Shown here in pieces: positions 1 through 6,071 of a stretch of 8,775 nucleotides of DNA (within the stretch, counting starts at the first letter, position 1; each line of letters starts with the position of its first letter). Made by a program: the position numbers and the translations under genes. This stretch comes from Acidobacteriota bacterium. Lineage in GTDB: Bacteria; Acidobacteriota; Terriglobia; Terriglobales; Acidobacteriaceae. The notes beneath the pieces were generated by a model, which worked only from the letters and a program-made list of their open reading frames with translations, had not been told where the DNA came from and searched no databases. Location of the stretch: positions 1-8,775 of the forward strand of contig JAJZDO010000742.1 in assembly GCA_021805955.1 (NCBI GenBank), in the 5' to 3' direction.

Positions 1-1
1 G

Positions 2-403
2 CTGCCCGAGCGCAAAGCATCCGCCCGCCTCGAAATTCCCTTGATGGGCCGCATCGCCGCCGGTCGCCCGTTGGAGGCGATGGAATATCGCGATAGCTTG
101 TCGCTAAACGATATTGTCGACAACAAATCCGTCTTTGCGCTTGAAGTCAGCGGAGAGTCGATGCGAGACGACCACATCATGCATGGCGATTATGTGCTGG
201 TCGAAAAATCCCAGACCGCTCGCCAAGGCGAGATAGTCGTCGCTCTGGTCGACGGCTCGGAGACCACACTGAAGCATTATTTTCTTGAGGGGAATGTGGT
301 TCGCCTGCAACCCGCCAACTCCGAAATGGAGCCCATCGTCGTGCCCGCCGCTCGCGTCGCCATTCAAGGCCGCGTCCTCGCCATCATCCGTAAATTTTCG
401 TAG
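2..403 (+). CDS. lexA: LexA repressor, C-terminal autoprotease part (5'-truncated)
   Basis: LexA represses SOS genes and cleaves itself when RecA filaments form on damaged DNA. The reading frame is already open at the window edge, so only the hinge and the S24-type peptidase domain are visible; the N-terminal winged-helix DNA-binding domain lies outside. The Ala-Gly self-cleavage site is in RIAAGRP (Ala codon 59-61, Gly codon 62-64). The catalytic serine is in SGESM (codon 158-160) and the general-base lysine is in TTLKHY (codon 272-274). The family-typical LQPAN and IQGRVLAIIRKF stretches close the protein. The catalytic dyad and cleavage site are intact, so the protein should be active. The TTG/ATG codons at 41 and 44 are internal, because homology continues upstream of them. 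No promoter or LexA box can be judged from here. The identification is very secure. Confidence 0.95.
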   Translation: MPERKASARLEIPLMGRIAAGRPLEAMEYRDSLSLNDIVDNKSVFALEVSGESMRDDHIMHGDYVLVEKSQTARQGEIVVALVDGSETTLKHYFLEGNVVRLQPANSEMEPIVVPAARVAIQGRVLAIIRKFS

Positions 404-596
404 CGGAATCACCGATTGCGGCTCGTAATAATTACGCTCGTCATTCTTGTATCTCTGCTATGGAGTGACCCTGTCAATTCCTGCGCATCTGTAGGGTTGT
501 TTTTGCCGTTGTTCCAGGACACAGCCAGCAGCAGCCGGGGCAGGATTGCGTCGCGTAGGACCCGGCACGCTGGATGATATCACTGGAAGAGTTCGA

Positions 597-624
597 CTTA
601 CAGCGCGTACTCTGCGTTTATAAA
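597..624 (+). promoter_or_regulatory. Candidate sigma-70 promoter for the GNAT gene
   Basis: CTTACA at 597-602 (four of six matches to TTGACA) and TATAAA at 619-624 (five of six matches to TATAAT) are 16 bp apart. They would start transcription near 631, leaving a leader of about 20 nt that contains the AAAGGAAAG ribosome-binding site at 637-645. This is pattern matching only. The rest of the 404-650 gap shows no gene; it holds only a weak GCCGGG/CCCGGC pairing at 534-539 and 561-566. Confidence 0.35.
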
Positions 625-650
625 GTCAAGATAGACAAAGGAAAGACACC

Positions 651-1169
651 ATGGCCGAGACTCGCATCCGCGCGGCAACAACGCAAGATTTACCTCGCTT
701 GACCGAGATTTACAACTACTATGTTCTTCACACTCCAATCACGTTCGATCTCGAACCATATACGGTGGAAGAGCGTGCAGCATGGTTGAACCAGTTCGCG
801 TTTACTGGGCGGCATCGGCTGCTGATTGCGGAGGTGAACAACATCGTCGTCGGGTACGCCGGGACCACGCGATTTCGAGCCAAGGCTGCGTATGACACCA
901 CGGTGGAAGCGACCATTTATTGCGCTCCGGAAGCTGTTGGCAAAGGTATTGGCCGCATATTGTTTGCAGCCCTGTTTCAGGCAATTGCACAGGAAGACAT
1001 TCATCGCATCGTCGGCGGATATACGATGCCGAATGCCGGTTCTGCTTCCCTGCTTGAGATATTTGGGTTCAAGCCGGTGGGTGTTTTCCACGAGACTGGA
1101 AGAAAATTCGACCGGTACTGGGATGTCGCATTCATGGAGCGGCCTCTCCGGCTGCCAGATTCGGAGTGA
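651..1169 (+). CDS. GNAT N-acetyltransferase, phosphinothricin/MnaT-like
   Basis: A 172-residue single-domain GNAT enzyme that should transfer acetyl from acetyl-CoA to an amine. It resembles the phosphinothricin acetyltransferase / MnaT (YncA) group, whose members acetylate L-phosphinothricin, methionine sulfoximine or methionine sulfone. Family marks are IRAAT near the N terminus, the IYNYYV segment (20-25), AYDTTVEATIY (80-90), the acetyl-CoA loop VGKGIG (96-101), MPNAGSASL (126-134) and the end motif GRKFDRYWDVAFME (150-163). The first position of the acetyl-CoA loop, normally Arg or Gln, is Val96. The ATG is supported by a good Shine-Dalgarno run, AAAGGAAAG, at 637-645. It is a stand-alone gene 247 bp after lexA, and 52 bp separate it from rimO. 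The exact substrate cannot be read from sequence; a housekeeping amine or amino-acid analogue is as likely as a resistance role. Confidence 0.88.
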   Translation: MAETRIRAATTQDLPRLTEIYNYYVLHTPITFDLEPYTVEERAAWLNQFAFTGRHRLLIAEVNNIVVGYAGTTRFRAKAAYDTTVEATIYCAPEAVGKGIGRILFAALFQAIAQEDIHRIVGGYTMPNAGSASLLEIFGFKPVGVFHETGRKFDRYWDVAFMERPLRLPDSE

Positions 1170-1206
1170 GAGCGTTCTAAGCCAACCAGAAAATCCGGGT
1201 CCAGAT

Positions 1207-1215
1207 TGCTAGAAT
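1207..1215 (+). promoter_or_regulatory. Candidate extended -10 promoter of rimO
   Basis: TGCTAGAAT is an extended -10 element (TG, one base, then TAGAAT at 1210-1215, five of six matches to TATAAT). No convincing -35 box is found 16-18 bp upstream. The element ends six bases before the GTG at 1222, so the predicted transcription start falls on or beside that codon. The resulting mRNA would be leaderless or nearly so. Confidence 0.4.
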
Positions 1216-1221
1216 AGGCAT

Positions 1222-2754
1222 GTGACTATTGAGCTGACTATGGAAGTGGCCGCCCAGCCCGTCGAAACCGCGGCATTGGCATCAAAACACATGAAAAAAG
1301 TCGGCTTCATCAGCCTGGGCTGTCCGAAGAACCTGGTCGACAGCGAAGTGATGATGGGGATCTTGTCCGAGGCTGGAGCGACCATGACTGCGGACGCGGC
1401 AACGGCGGATGTGCTGGTGGTCAACACCTGCTCGTTCATCGACAAGGCGAAGCAGGAATCGATCGATACCATCCTGGAAATGGCGCGGCACAAGACCGGC
1501 GGCAAAGCCACGCGCCTGGTTGTCGCGGGCTGCATGGTCGAACGCTACCGGGACGAAATCCGGAAAAATATTCCTGAGGTGGATGCCGTCGTCGGCACCG
1601 GTGAGCTGGAACAAATCCTCGCCGCAGCGGGTCTTGCTGCTCCGCCAACAGACTTCAGCCCCGCCTCTGCAGACTCGCCATTTCGTATATTGACGGTTGC
1701 CGAGGCCCGCGTCGCACATCGCGCGGAAGGCAATCACCGCGAGGCACAAGGACGCTTTTCCCGCGAGAACTGGGACGGCGCGATCGCCAGCCTGCCGAAT
1801 TATCTGTACAACGAGAACACGCCGCGACTTCGCGCTACAGCGCGCAGTTCCGCGTATGTCAAAATCGCGGAAGGCTGCGACCATCCTTGCGGGTTTTGCA
1901 TTATTCCGCAGCTTCGCGGTAAATTTCGTTCGCGAAGATTCGAGTCGGTGGTCGCCGAAGTCGAGCGGCTAGTGGCCGAAGGCGTGCAGGAAATCACGCT
2001 GGTCGGCCAGGACACCACCTGCTATGGCGAAGACTTCGGCATGAAAGACGGCCTGGCGCAGTTGCTCGATCGCCTGGCGCGCGTCGAAGGTCTGCGTTGG
2101 CTGCGTTTTTTGTACGCTTACCCCAACAAGGTGACGCCGGCGCTGTTCGATACCATGGCCCGGCACGAGAATATCTGCAAATACCTCGACGTGCCGCTGC
2201 AGCACGCGGCGCCCAATGTGTTGAAGCGCATGAAGCGCGGCGGCGGGGCCGACATCTTCCTGAAAATGATCGAGCGGGCTCGGGCGATCATGCCCGAAAT
2301 CACGCTGCGCACTTCCTTCATCGCCGGCTTTCCAGGAGAGACGGACGCCGATTTCGATCTGCTGCTGAATTTTGTCCGCGAAGCGCGTTTCGACTGGATG
2401 GGCGTGTTTGAGTATTCCGATGAAGAAGGTTCGGCCGCTCATGCGCTGGACGAAAAAGTTCCCAGGCGTACCATCTCCGCCCGCAAGCGCAAGCTGATGC
2501 GAAACCAATTGCAGGTCAGCCGCAAGGCGCGCGCGGCAGACATAGGCCGCAGCCTGGACGTGCTGGTGGAAGGCGAAAGCGCGGAAACGCCGTTGTTGTG
2601 GCAAGGGCGGGCCGCCATGCACGCGCCGGAGATCGACGGAAAAATTCTGATCAACGACTTTGGACCCTACGAGACTCTGCAGCCGGGAGGCTTCCACCGC
2701 TGTGAAATTACGGATGCCCACGATTACGACCTGGTCGCTCGCATCGTGGCATAA
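1222..2754 (+). CDS. rimO: Ribosomal protein S12 methylthiotransferase RimO
   Basis: RimO is a radical-SAM enzyme with two 4Fe-4S clusters that adds a methylthio group to the conserved aspartate of ribosomal protein S12. Numbered from the GTG, the N-terminal UPF0004 domain carries Cys34 (SLGCPKNLVDSE), Cys70 (NTCSFI) and Cys104 (AGCMVERY). The radical-SAM motif CxxxCxxC is Cys219/223/226 in KIAEGCDHPCGFCIIP. The C-terminal TRAM domain runs from about 440 to 510 and includes the RimO-typical GRAAMHAPEIDG, which separates it from MiaB. At 510 residues it is longer than the usual ~440, mainly because of an extra segment at about 140-195. Possible starts are GTG 1222, ATG 1240 and ATG 1291; the last gives the usual MKKVGFISLGCPKN beginning but has no Shine-Dalgarno. 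The GTG is kept because of the -10 element just before it; the start remains uncertain. Confidence 0.95.
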   Translation: MTIELTMEVAAQPVETAALASKHMKKVGFISLGCPKNLVDSEVMMGILSEAGATMTADAATADVLVVNTCSFIDKAKQESIDTILEMARHKTGGKATRLVVAGCMVERYRDEIRKNIPEVDAVVGTGELEQILAAAGLAAPPTDFSPASADSPFRILTVAEARVAHRAEGNHREAQGRFSRENWDGAIASLPNYLYNENTPRLRATARSSAYVKIAEGCDHPCGFCIIPQLRGKFRSRRFESVVAEVERLVAEGVQEITLVGQDTTCYGEDFGMKDGLAQLLDRLARVEGLRWLRFLYAYPNKVTPALFDTMARHENICKYLDVPLQHAAPNVLKRMKRGGGADIFLKMIERARAIMPEITLRTSFIAGFPGETDADFDLLLNFVREARFDWMGVFEYSDEEGSAAHALDEKVPRRTISARKRKLMRNQLQVSRKARAADIGRSLDVLVEGESAETPLLWQGRAAMHAPEIDGKILINDFGPYETLQPGGFHRCEITDAHDYDLVARIVA

Positions 2755-2765
2755 AAGTTTCATCG

Positions 2766-2788
2766 CATCTCGATATACACAAGAGATG
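2766..2788 (+). repeat. Small hairpin after rimO
   Basis: CATCTC at 2766-2771 pairs with GAGATG at 2783-2788 around an 11-nt loop. It starts 12 bp after the rimO stop. No run of T follows, so it is not a canonical intrinsic terminator, though it could protect the 3' end of the rimO message. Confidence 0.3.
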
Positions 2789-2789
2789 A

Positions 2790-2879
2790 GTCATTCTGAG
2801 CGCAGCGAAGAATCCAGAAGAAAATGACGGTGCTTGCGAGGCAAATATCCTCTGGATTCTTCGCTGCGCTCAGAATGAC
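2790..2879. repeat. Intergenic element with perfect 29-bp inverted repeat
   Basis: The arms at 2790-2818 and 2851-2879 are perfect reverse complements, 29 bp each, around a 32-nt centre that is comparatively A-rich. The left arm begins GTCATTCTGAGCGCAGCGAA and continues GAATCCAGA. It lies wholly between rimO and yacG and has no coding content. From memory, very similar 'CATTCTGAGCG..GCGAAGAATC' units recur between genes in Acidobacteriota and some other phyla, which makes this a candidate dispersed REP- or MITE-like unit. No flanking target duplication is evident. A transcript would form a very strong stem, but neither side is followed by a T tract, so intrinsic termination is not supported in the usual form. 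Confidence 0.8.
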
Positions 2880-2890
2880 AAACCATTGAT

Positions 2891-2911
2891 ATGTAACTAC
2901 CGCCGTTACAT
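2891..2911. promoter_or_regulatory. 21-bp interrupted palindrome before yacG (possible operator)
   Basis: ATGTAAC at 2891-2897 and GTTACAT at 2905-2911 are perfect inverted 7-mers around the spacer TACCGCC. The site ends 13 bp before the yacG ATG and could be a dimeric repressor site, or an RNA hairpin next to the translation start. No regulator is assigned. Nothing else in the window repeats this motif that I could see. Confidence 0.35.
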
Positions 2912-2924
2912 TGTGAGACACTCT

Positions 2925-3158
2925 ATGGCAAAAGAGAAAAGTACGAAGCTAACCGCTCTCCGGTGTCCTACCTGCGGCACGCTGGTGCTGCGAGATGACG
3001 AGGATTTTCCATTTTGCAGCGACCGCTGCCGGATCATTGACCTGGGCAAGTGGGCCAGCGGCGCGTATCGCATTTCTTCTCCGATCCTCGACCCGGAAGT
3101 GTTGGAGGGTCTGGACGACATGCACCGCAGTGGACACAACTCCGGCGATGACGAATAG
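2925..3158 (+). CDS. yacG: YacG-family zinc protein, DNA gyrase inhibitor
   Basis: A 77-residue zinc-finger protein. YacG of E. coli binds GyrB and inhibits gyrase. The four zinc ligands are Cys14 and Cys17 in RCPTCGTL and Cys31 and Cys35 in FCSDRCR, followed by the family-typical IDLGKWASGAYRIS (37-51) and an acidic tail. ATG 2925 is preferred: it gives a normal-length protein starting MAKEKSTK. In-frame upstream TTG 2886 and GTG 2913 would add up to 13 residues without family support, and the TTG start would put the 21-bp palindrome inside the gene. The Shine-Dalgarno is weak (GTGAGA at 2913-2918). The stop codon abuts the pgpA start (TAGATG), so the two are probably translationally coupled. 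Family membership is secure; gyrase inhibition in this organism is inferred from E. coli. Confidence 0.93.
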   Translation: MAKEKSTKLTALRCPTCGTLVLRDDEDFPFCSDRCRIIDLGKWASGAYRISSPILDPEVLEGLDDMHRSGHNSGDDE

Positions 3159-3653
3159 ATGACCAGGCGACGGACCGGCTGGGCCTGGGTTCTGGCGACT
3201 TTTTTCGGTACGGGATTCATGCGCCCAGGACCCGGTACGTGGGGTTCCGCCGCTGGCCTGCTGTTGTGGCTTGCGATTGCTCATTGGGCCCATCCCTCCC
3301 CCATCCCTCTTGCCGCTGGAACCGCCATCGCGGCCTTGATTGCGGTCCTGGCGGGCATTCCAGCCTCCGGCATCGTCGCACGCGAGGCGGGCACCGACGA
3401 TCCGCAGTTTGTAGTTCTGGATGAAGTCGCCGGTCAGTGGATTGCGCTGATTGCGGCCACCACTCGTCCGTGGAGTTGGTTGCTGGCGTTTCTGTTGTTT
3501 CGTGTTTTCGATATCCTGAAGCCATCTCCAGCCCGCCAGTTTGACAGAATGCATAGCGGGTTCGGCATCATGATGGATGACGTAGCTGCGGGGATGTACG
3601 CCCTGATCCTCGTATGGCTGGTTCGACTTTTTTCGACGGGCTGGCGGTTCTAG
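3159..3653 (+). CDS. pgpA: Phosphatidylglycerophosphatase A
   Basis: PgpA is a small integral membrane phosphatase that removes the phosphate from phosphatidylglycerophosphate to give phosphatidylglycerol. The 164-residue protein has the family signatures in order: GTGFMRPGPGTWGS (17-30), DPQFVVLDEVAGQW (81-94) with the acidic Asp88-Glu89 pair, LLFRVFDILKPSPARQFDR (112-130) and GFGIMMDDVAAGMYA (134-148) with Asp140-Asp141. Hydrophobic segments lie around 31-45, 51-70, 92-115 and 143-158. The start ATG directly follows the yacG stop codon, so coupling is likely. It sits in the same run as plsY and gpsA, which also act in phospholipid synthesis. Length and motifs are normal and no defects are seen. 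Confidence 0.94.
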   Translation: MTRRRTGWAWVLATFFGTGFMRPGPGTWGSAAGLLLWLAIAHWAHPSPIPLAAGTAIAALIAVLAGIPASGIVAREAGTDDPQFVVLDEVAGQWIALIAATTRPWSWLLAFLLFRVFDILKPSPARQFDRMHSGFGIMMDDVAAGMYALILVWLVRLFSTGWRF

Positions 3654-3667
3654 AGCGCGGGAGCGCG

Positions 3668-4711
3668 ATGGAAATGAAATTTGGAATTCACTCGACTGAA
3701 AGTGCGCCGCAAATTACGGCCATCACCCCGCTGGCGGCATTGCCAGGCGGCGAAGTGGAAGTTCGCGGACACAGGCTGGCAACGGAAGCGCTTCGCCAGC
3801 CGACAGCCACCATTGGAGAGCAGCCGTCTTCGGTCACGATGAGTCGCGCTTCCAAGGTCCTGCTGCATGTTCCCGACGGGGCCATTTCCGGTAATGTCCA
3901 GGTGCGTGTGGACGGACATACCAGCAATGCCATGCCGTTGTCTGTTGGAGTTGCCGTCGCGGAGAACATGGACCCGGTGGCCAACCCCGCAGTGGATTCC
4001 GAGAGCAATATTTACGTCCCATTTTCCGGCGCACGCGGCCAGCAAACTCCTACATCAGTGTTTCAGGTCGATGCCGAATACCAGATGCGCCCGTTTGTCG
4101 CAGGGATTACGAACGCCACGGGCGTGGCGCTCGATGGCGATGGAAATTTATATGTCTCCTCGCGTCACGAAGGAACCGTCTATCGCGTGACCCCGAGCGG
4201 GGCGAAGTCCGTCTTTGCCGAAGGCATGGGAGTCGCCACCGGCGTGGCCTTTGATCGGGACGGATTTCTATATGTGGGTGACCGCAGTGGAACGATTTTC
4301 AAAATTGCGCAAAACCGGCAGGTCTTCGTCTTCGCCACTCTGGAACCGAGCGTCTCCGCCTACCATCTGGCCTTTAACGACAACGGAACCCTGATGGTAA
4401 GCGGGCCGACCACCTCCGCGAATGAGTCGATCCACGCCATCGAGCCGAACGGAGAGATTTCCGACTTTTACACCGGGCTGGGGCGGCCGCAGGGCATGGC
4501 ATTCGATGTTGACGGCAACCTTTACGTGGCTGCCTCCCTGCATGGCCGCCGTGGCGTCGTGAAGATCACCCCCAAACGCGAAGCATCGCTGGTAATCTCC
4601 GGATCTGGAATTGTCGGCCTGGCGTTCCTGCCGGAAGGCGATGCCGCTGTGGCCACCAGGGATACCGTATATCATGTGGGATTAGACATCCTCGGACGCT
4701 TGCTGCACTAG
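3668..4711 (+). CDS. TIG/IPT domain plus six-blade NHL-like propeller protein, unknown function
   Basis: A 347-residue protein with an N-terminal immunoglobulin-like TIG/IPT fold (about 14-95; PQITAITPLAALPGGEVEVRG begins it) and a beta-propeller of NHL/SMP-30 style. Six blades can be read from repeats of the type GVALDGDGNLYV...VYRVTPSG: about 106-140, 150-185, 191-225, 232-268, 275-310 and 316-347. The last is shorter and degenerate. There is no signal peptide, lipobox or transmembrane segment, so it looks cytoplasmic, which is unusual for TIG plus NHL proteins. ATG 3668 is chosen because GGGAG at 3659-3663 lies just upstream; ATG 3674 is an equally spaced alternative. An in-frame ATG at 3614 would overlap pgpA by 40 bp. 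It lies 14 bp after pgpA and 55 bp before cinA, so co-transcription is likely. No catalytic residues can be assigned. A lactonase-like, scaffold or ligand-binding role is possible but not shown. Confidence 0.85.
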   Translation: MEMKFGIHSTESAPQITAITPLAALPGGEVEVRGHRLATEALRQPTATIGEQPSSVTMSRASKVLLHVPDGAISGNVQVRVDGHTSNAMPLSVGVAVAENMDPVANPAVDSESNIYVPFSGARGQQTPTSVFQVDAEYQMRPFVAGITNATGVALDGDGNLYVSSRHEGTVYRVTPSGAKSVFAEGMGVATGVAFDRDGFLYVGDRSGTIFKIAQNRQVFVFATLEPSVSAYHLAFNDNGTLMVSGPTTSANESIHAIEPNGEISDFYTGLGRPQGMAFDVDGNLYVAASLHGRRGVVKITPKREASLVISGSGIVGLAFLPEGDAAVATRDTVYHVGLDILGRLLH

Positions 4712-4766
4712 ATCTGCTACGGGCGCATGTCGATTTGGCATCCGCTCCGGTTCTCACTTCGCCCAC

Positions 4767-6011
4767 ATGCTCGCAGAAATCATCGCCGTCGGCTCGGAGC
4801 TTCTCACCCCTTTCCGTCAGGATACGAACTCGCTGTTCGCTACGGAGCAATTCAATTCGCTCGGCGTCACGGTCGTGTTCAAGACCATTGTCGGAGACAG
4901 AAGACCGCATCTGGTGCAGGCGGTTTCTCTTGCCCTGAGCCGCGTCGACATCGTTTGCGTCATGGGCGGCCTGGGCCCGACGGAAGATGACATTACGCGC
5001 GAAGCGGTCGCGGAAGCCCTGGGAGTGCGGCTGCGGCGCAATGGCGATCTGCTGGCTGCGCTCTACAAGCGGTTTGCGGAGCGACGCGCCAGCATGCCCG
5101 GCAACAACTCCAAACAAGCCGACATGATCGACGGCGCGGAGATTTTGCCGAATGCCAACGGCACTGCTCCGGGTCAGTGGCTGGACACCGTAGTTGGCGA
5201 ACATCGCAAGCTGGTCATCCTGCTGCCGGGTCCTCCGATGGAGTTGAAAGCGATGTTTACCGCCGAGTGTTTACCGCGTCTGCAAGCAGCCCTGCCGCCG
5301 CGTCACATTGCCCGACGCGTGCTCAAGATGGCAATGCTGCCCGAGTCCGAGGTGGATGCCCGCCTGGCTCCCATCTATACGCGGTTCAATGATGTGGAGA
5401 CGACGATCCTTGCGCACGCCGGCGAAGTACAGTTGCACATGCAATGCACCAAGGCAATTCTTGAAGTCGCGCAGGGACGCGTGAATGAGCTGGCCAGCCG
5501 TGTTGAAGAGGAAATGGAAGATGCCATCTTCTCTTCCAACGGCGAATCGCTGGAGCAGATTGTTCTCTACTATCTGGAGATTCGCGGCGCGACCGTTGCC
5601 GTCGCGGAGAGTTGCACGGGAGGATTGCTGGCCCAGCGGATGACCAGCATCAGCGGCAGTTCCCGCTCCTTTCTGGGCGGCGCGGTGGTGTATACCGACG
5701 ATCTGAAGGTTCAATTCGCGGACGTGCCGGAAGATTTGATTGAGGACAAGGGCGCGGTCAGCCGCGAGGTTGCCGAAGCGCTCGCCCATGGGATACGCCG
5801 ACGCGCGCAGTCCACGATTGGTGTGGGCATCACCGGCATCGCCGGCCCCACGGGAGGCACCGAGGCCAAGCCGGTTGGCCTGGTGTACATCGCGCTCGAC
5901 GACGGAAAAGAGATCAACGTGTGTGAACGGAAATTTCGCGGAGATCGCGAACGCGTGCGCTGGCTGGCCAGCCAGCAGGCACTCGACATGATCCGCCGCA
6001 AGTTCATGTAA
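4767..6011 (+). CDS. cinA: CinA: competence/damage-inducible protein with NMN deamidase domain
   Basis: A full-length two-domain CinA of 414 residues. The N-terminal MoaB/MogA-like domain (COG1058 type, about 1-170) begins AEIIAVGSELL and has VMGGLGPTEDDITREA (65-80) and LLPGPPMELKAM (152-163). In known CinA proteins this domain has ADP-ribose pyrophosphatase activity. The C-terminal PncC domain (about 258-414) hydrolyses nicotinamide mononucleotide to nicotinate mononucleotide and ammonia for NAD recycling. Its active-site stretches are AVAESCTGGLL (278-288), SFLGGAVVYTDDLK (301-314) and GITGIAGPTGGTEAKPVGLV (354-373). ATG 4767 matches the family's normal N terminus and no alternative in-frame start is nearby. 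No Shine-Dalgarno is visible, so translation may depend on coupling or reinitiation from the gene before it. The name reflects competence-linked history in Gram-positives; that link is not shown here. Confidence 0.95.
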   Translation: MLAEIIAVGSELLTPFRQDTNSLFATEQFNSLGVTVVFKTIVGDRRPHLVQAVSLALSRVDIVCVMGGLGPTEDDITREAVAEALGVRLRRNGDLLAALYKRFAERRASMPGNNSKQADMIDGAEILPNANGTAPGQWLDTVVGEHRKLVILLPGPPMELKAMFTAECLPRLQAALPPRHIARRVLKMAMLPESEVDARLAPIYTRFNDVETTILAHAGEVQLHMQCTKAILEVAQGRVNELASRVEEEMEDAIFSSNGESLEQIVLYYLEIRGATVAVAESCTGGLLAQRMTSISGSSRSFLGGAVVYTDDLKVQFADVPEDLIEDKGAVSREVAEALAHGIRRRAQSTIGVGITGIAGPTGGTEAKPVGLVYIALDDGKEINVCERKFRGDRERVRWLASQQALDMIRRKFM

Positions 6012-6048
6012 TCCGCGCCGGAACTTCATCTCAAACACAACACGCCGC

Positions 6049-6057
6049 TGCTACACT
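6049..6057 (+). promoter_or_regulatory. Candidate extended -10 promoter of plsY
   Basis: TGCTACACT, an extended -10 of the same TGCTAnAnT form as the one before rimO, lies 14 bases before the plsY ATG. It predicts a start near 6064 and a leader of only about 8 nt, too short for a Shine-Dalgarno; none is seen. There is no clear -35. It would be internal to the larger run of genes. Confidence 0.33.
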
Positions 6058-6071
6058 CGAACAGTATTGTC

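Noticed and set aside
404..650. Small gene between lexA and the acetyltransferase
   Set aside because: The short open frames have no plausible start with a ribosome-binding site and no recognisable protein. Only a weak GCCGGG/CCCGGC stem and the candidate promoter at the end are seen.
1969..2763. Long minus-strand open frame of 264 codons opposite rimO
   Set aside because: It is a shadow of the high-GC rimO reading frame, with no recognisable domain. Similar shadows lie opposite cinA (5271-6038) and gpsA (6578-7339).
2790..2879. Intrinsic terminator for rimO
   Set aside because: The stem is strong, but the loop is 32 nt and neither arm is followed by a T run in either direction.
2790..2911. 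CRISPR-like repeat array
   Set aside because: There are only two copies of the 29-bp unit, in inverted orientation, with one spacer and no cas genes.
2886..2924. TTG start for a 90-residue YacG
   Set aside because: The added residues are not YacG-like and would place the 21-bp palindrome inside the gene. ATG 2925 gives the usual length.
3614..3667. Upstream ATG extending the TIG/propeller protein
   Set aside because: It would overlap pgpA by 40 bp and has no Shine-Dalgarno. ATG 3668 follows GGGAG and still precedes the whole TIG domain.
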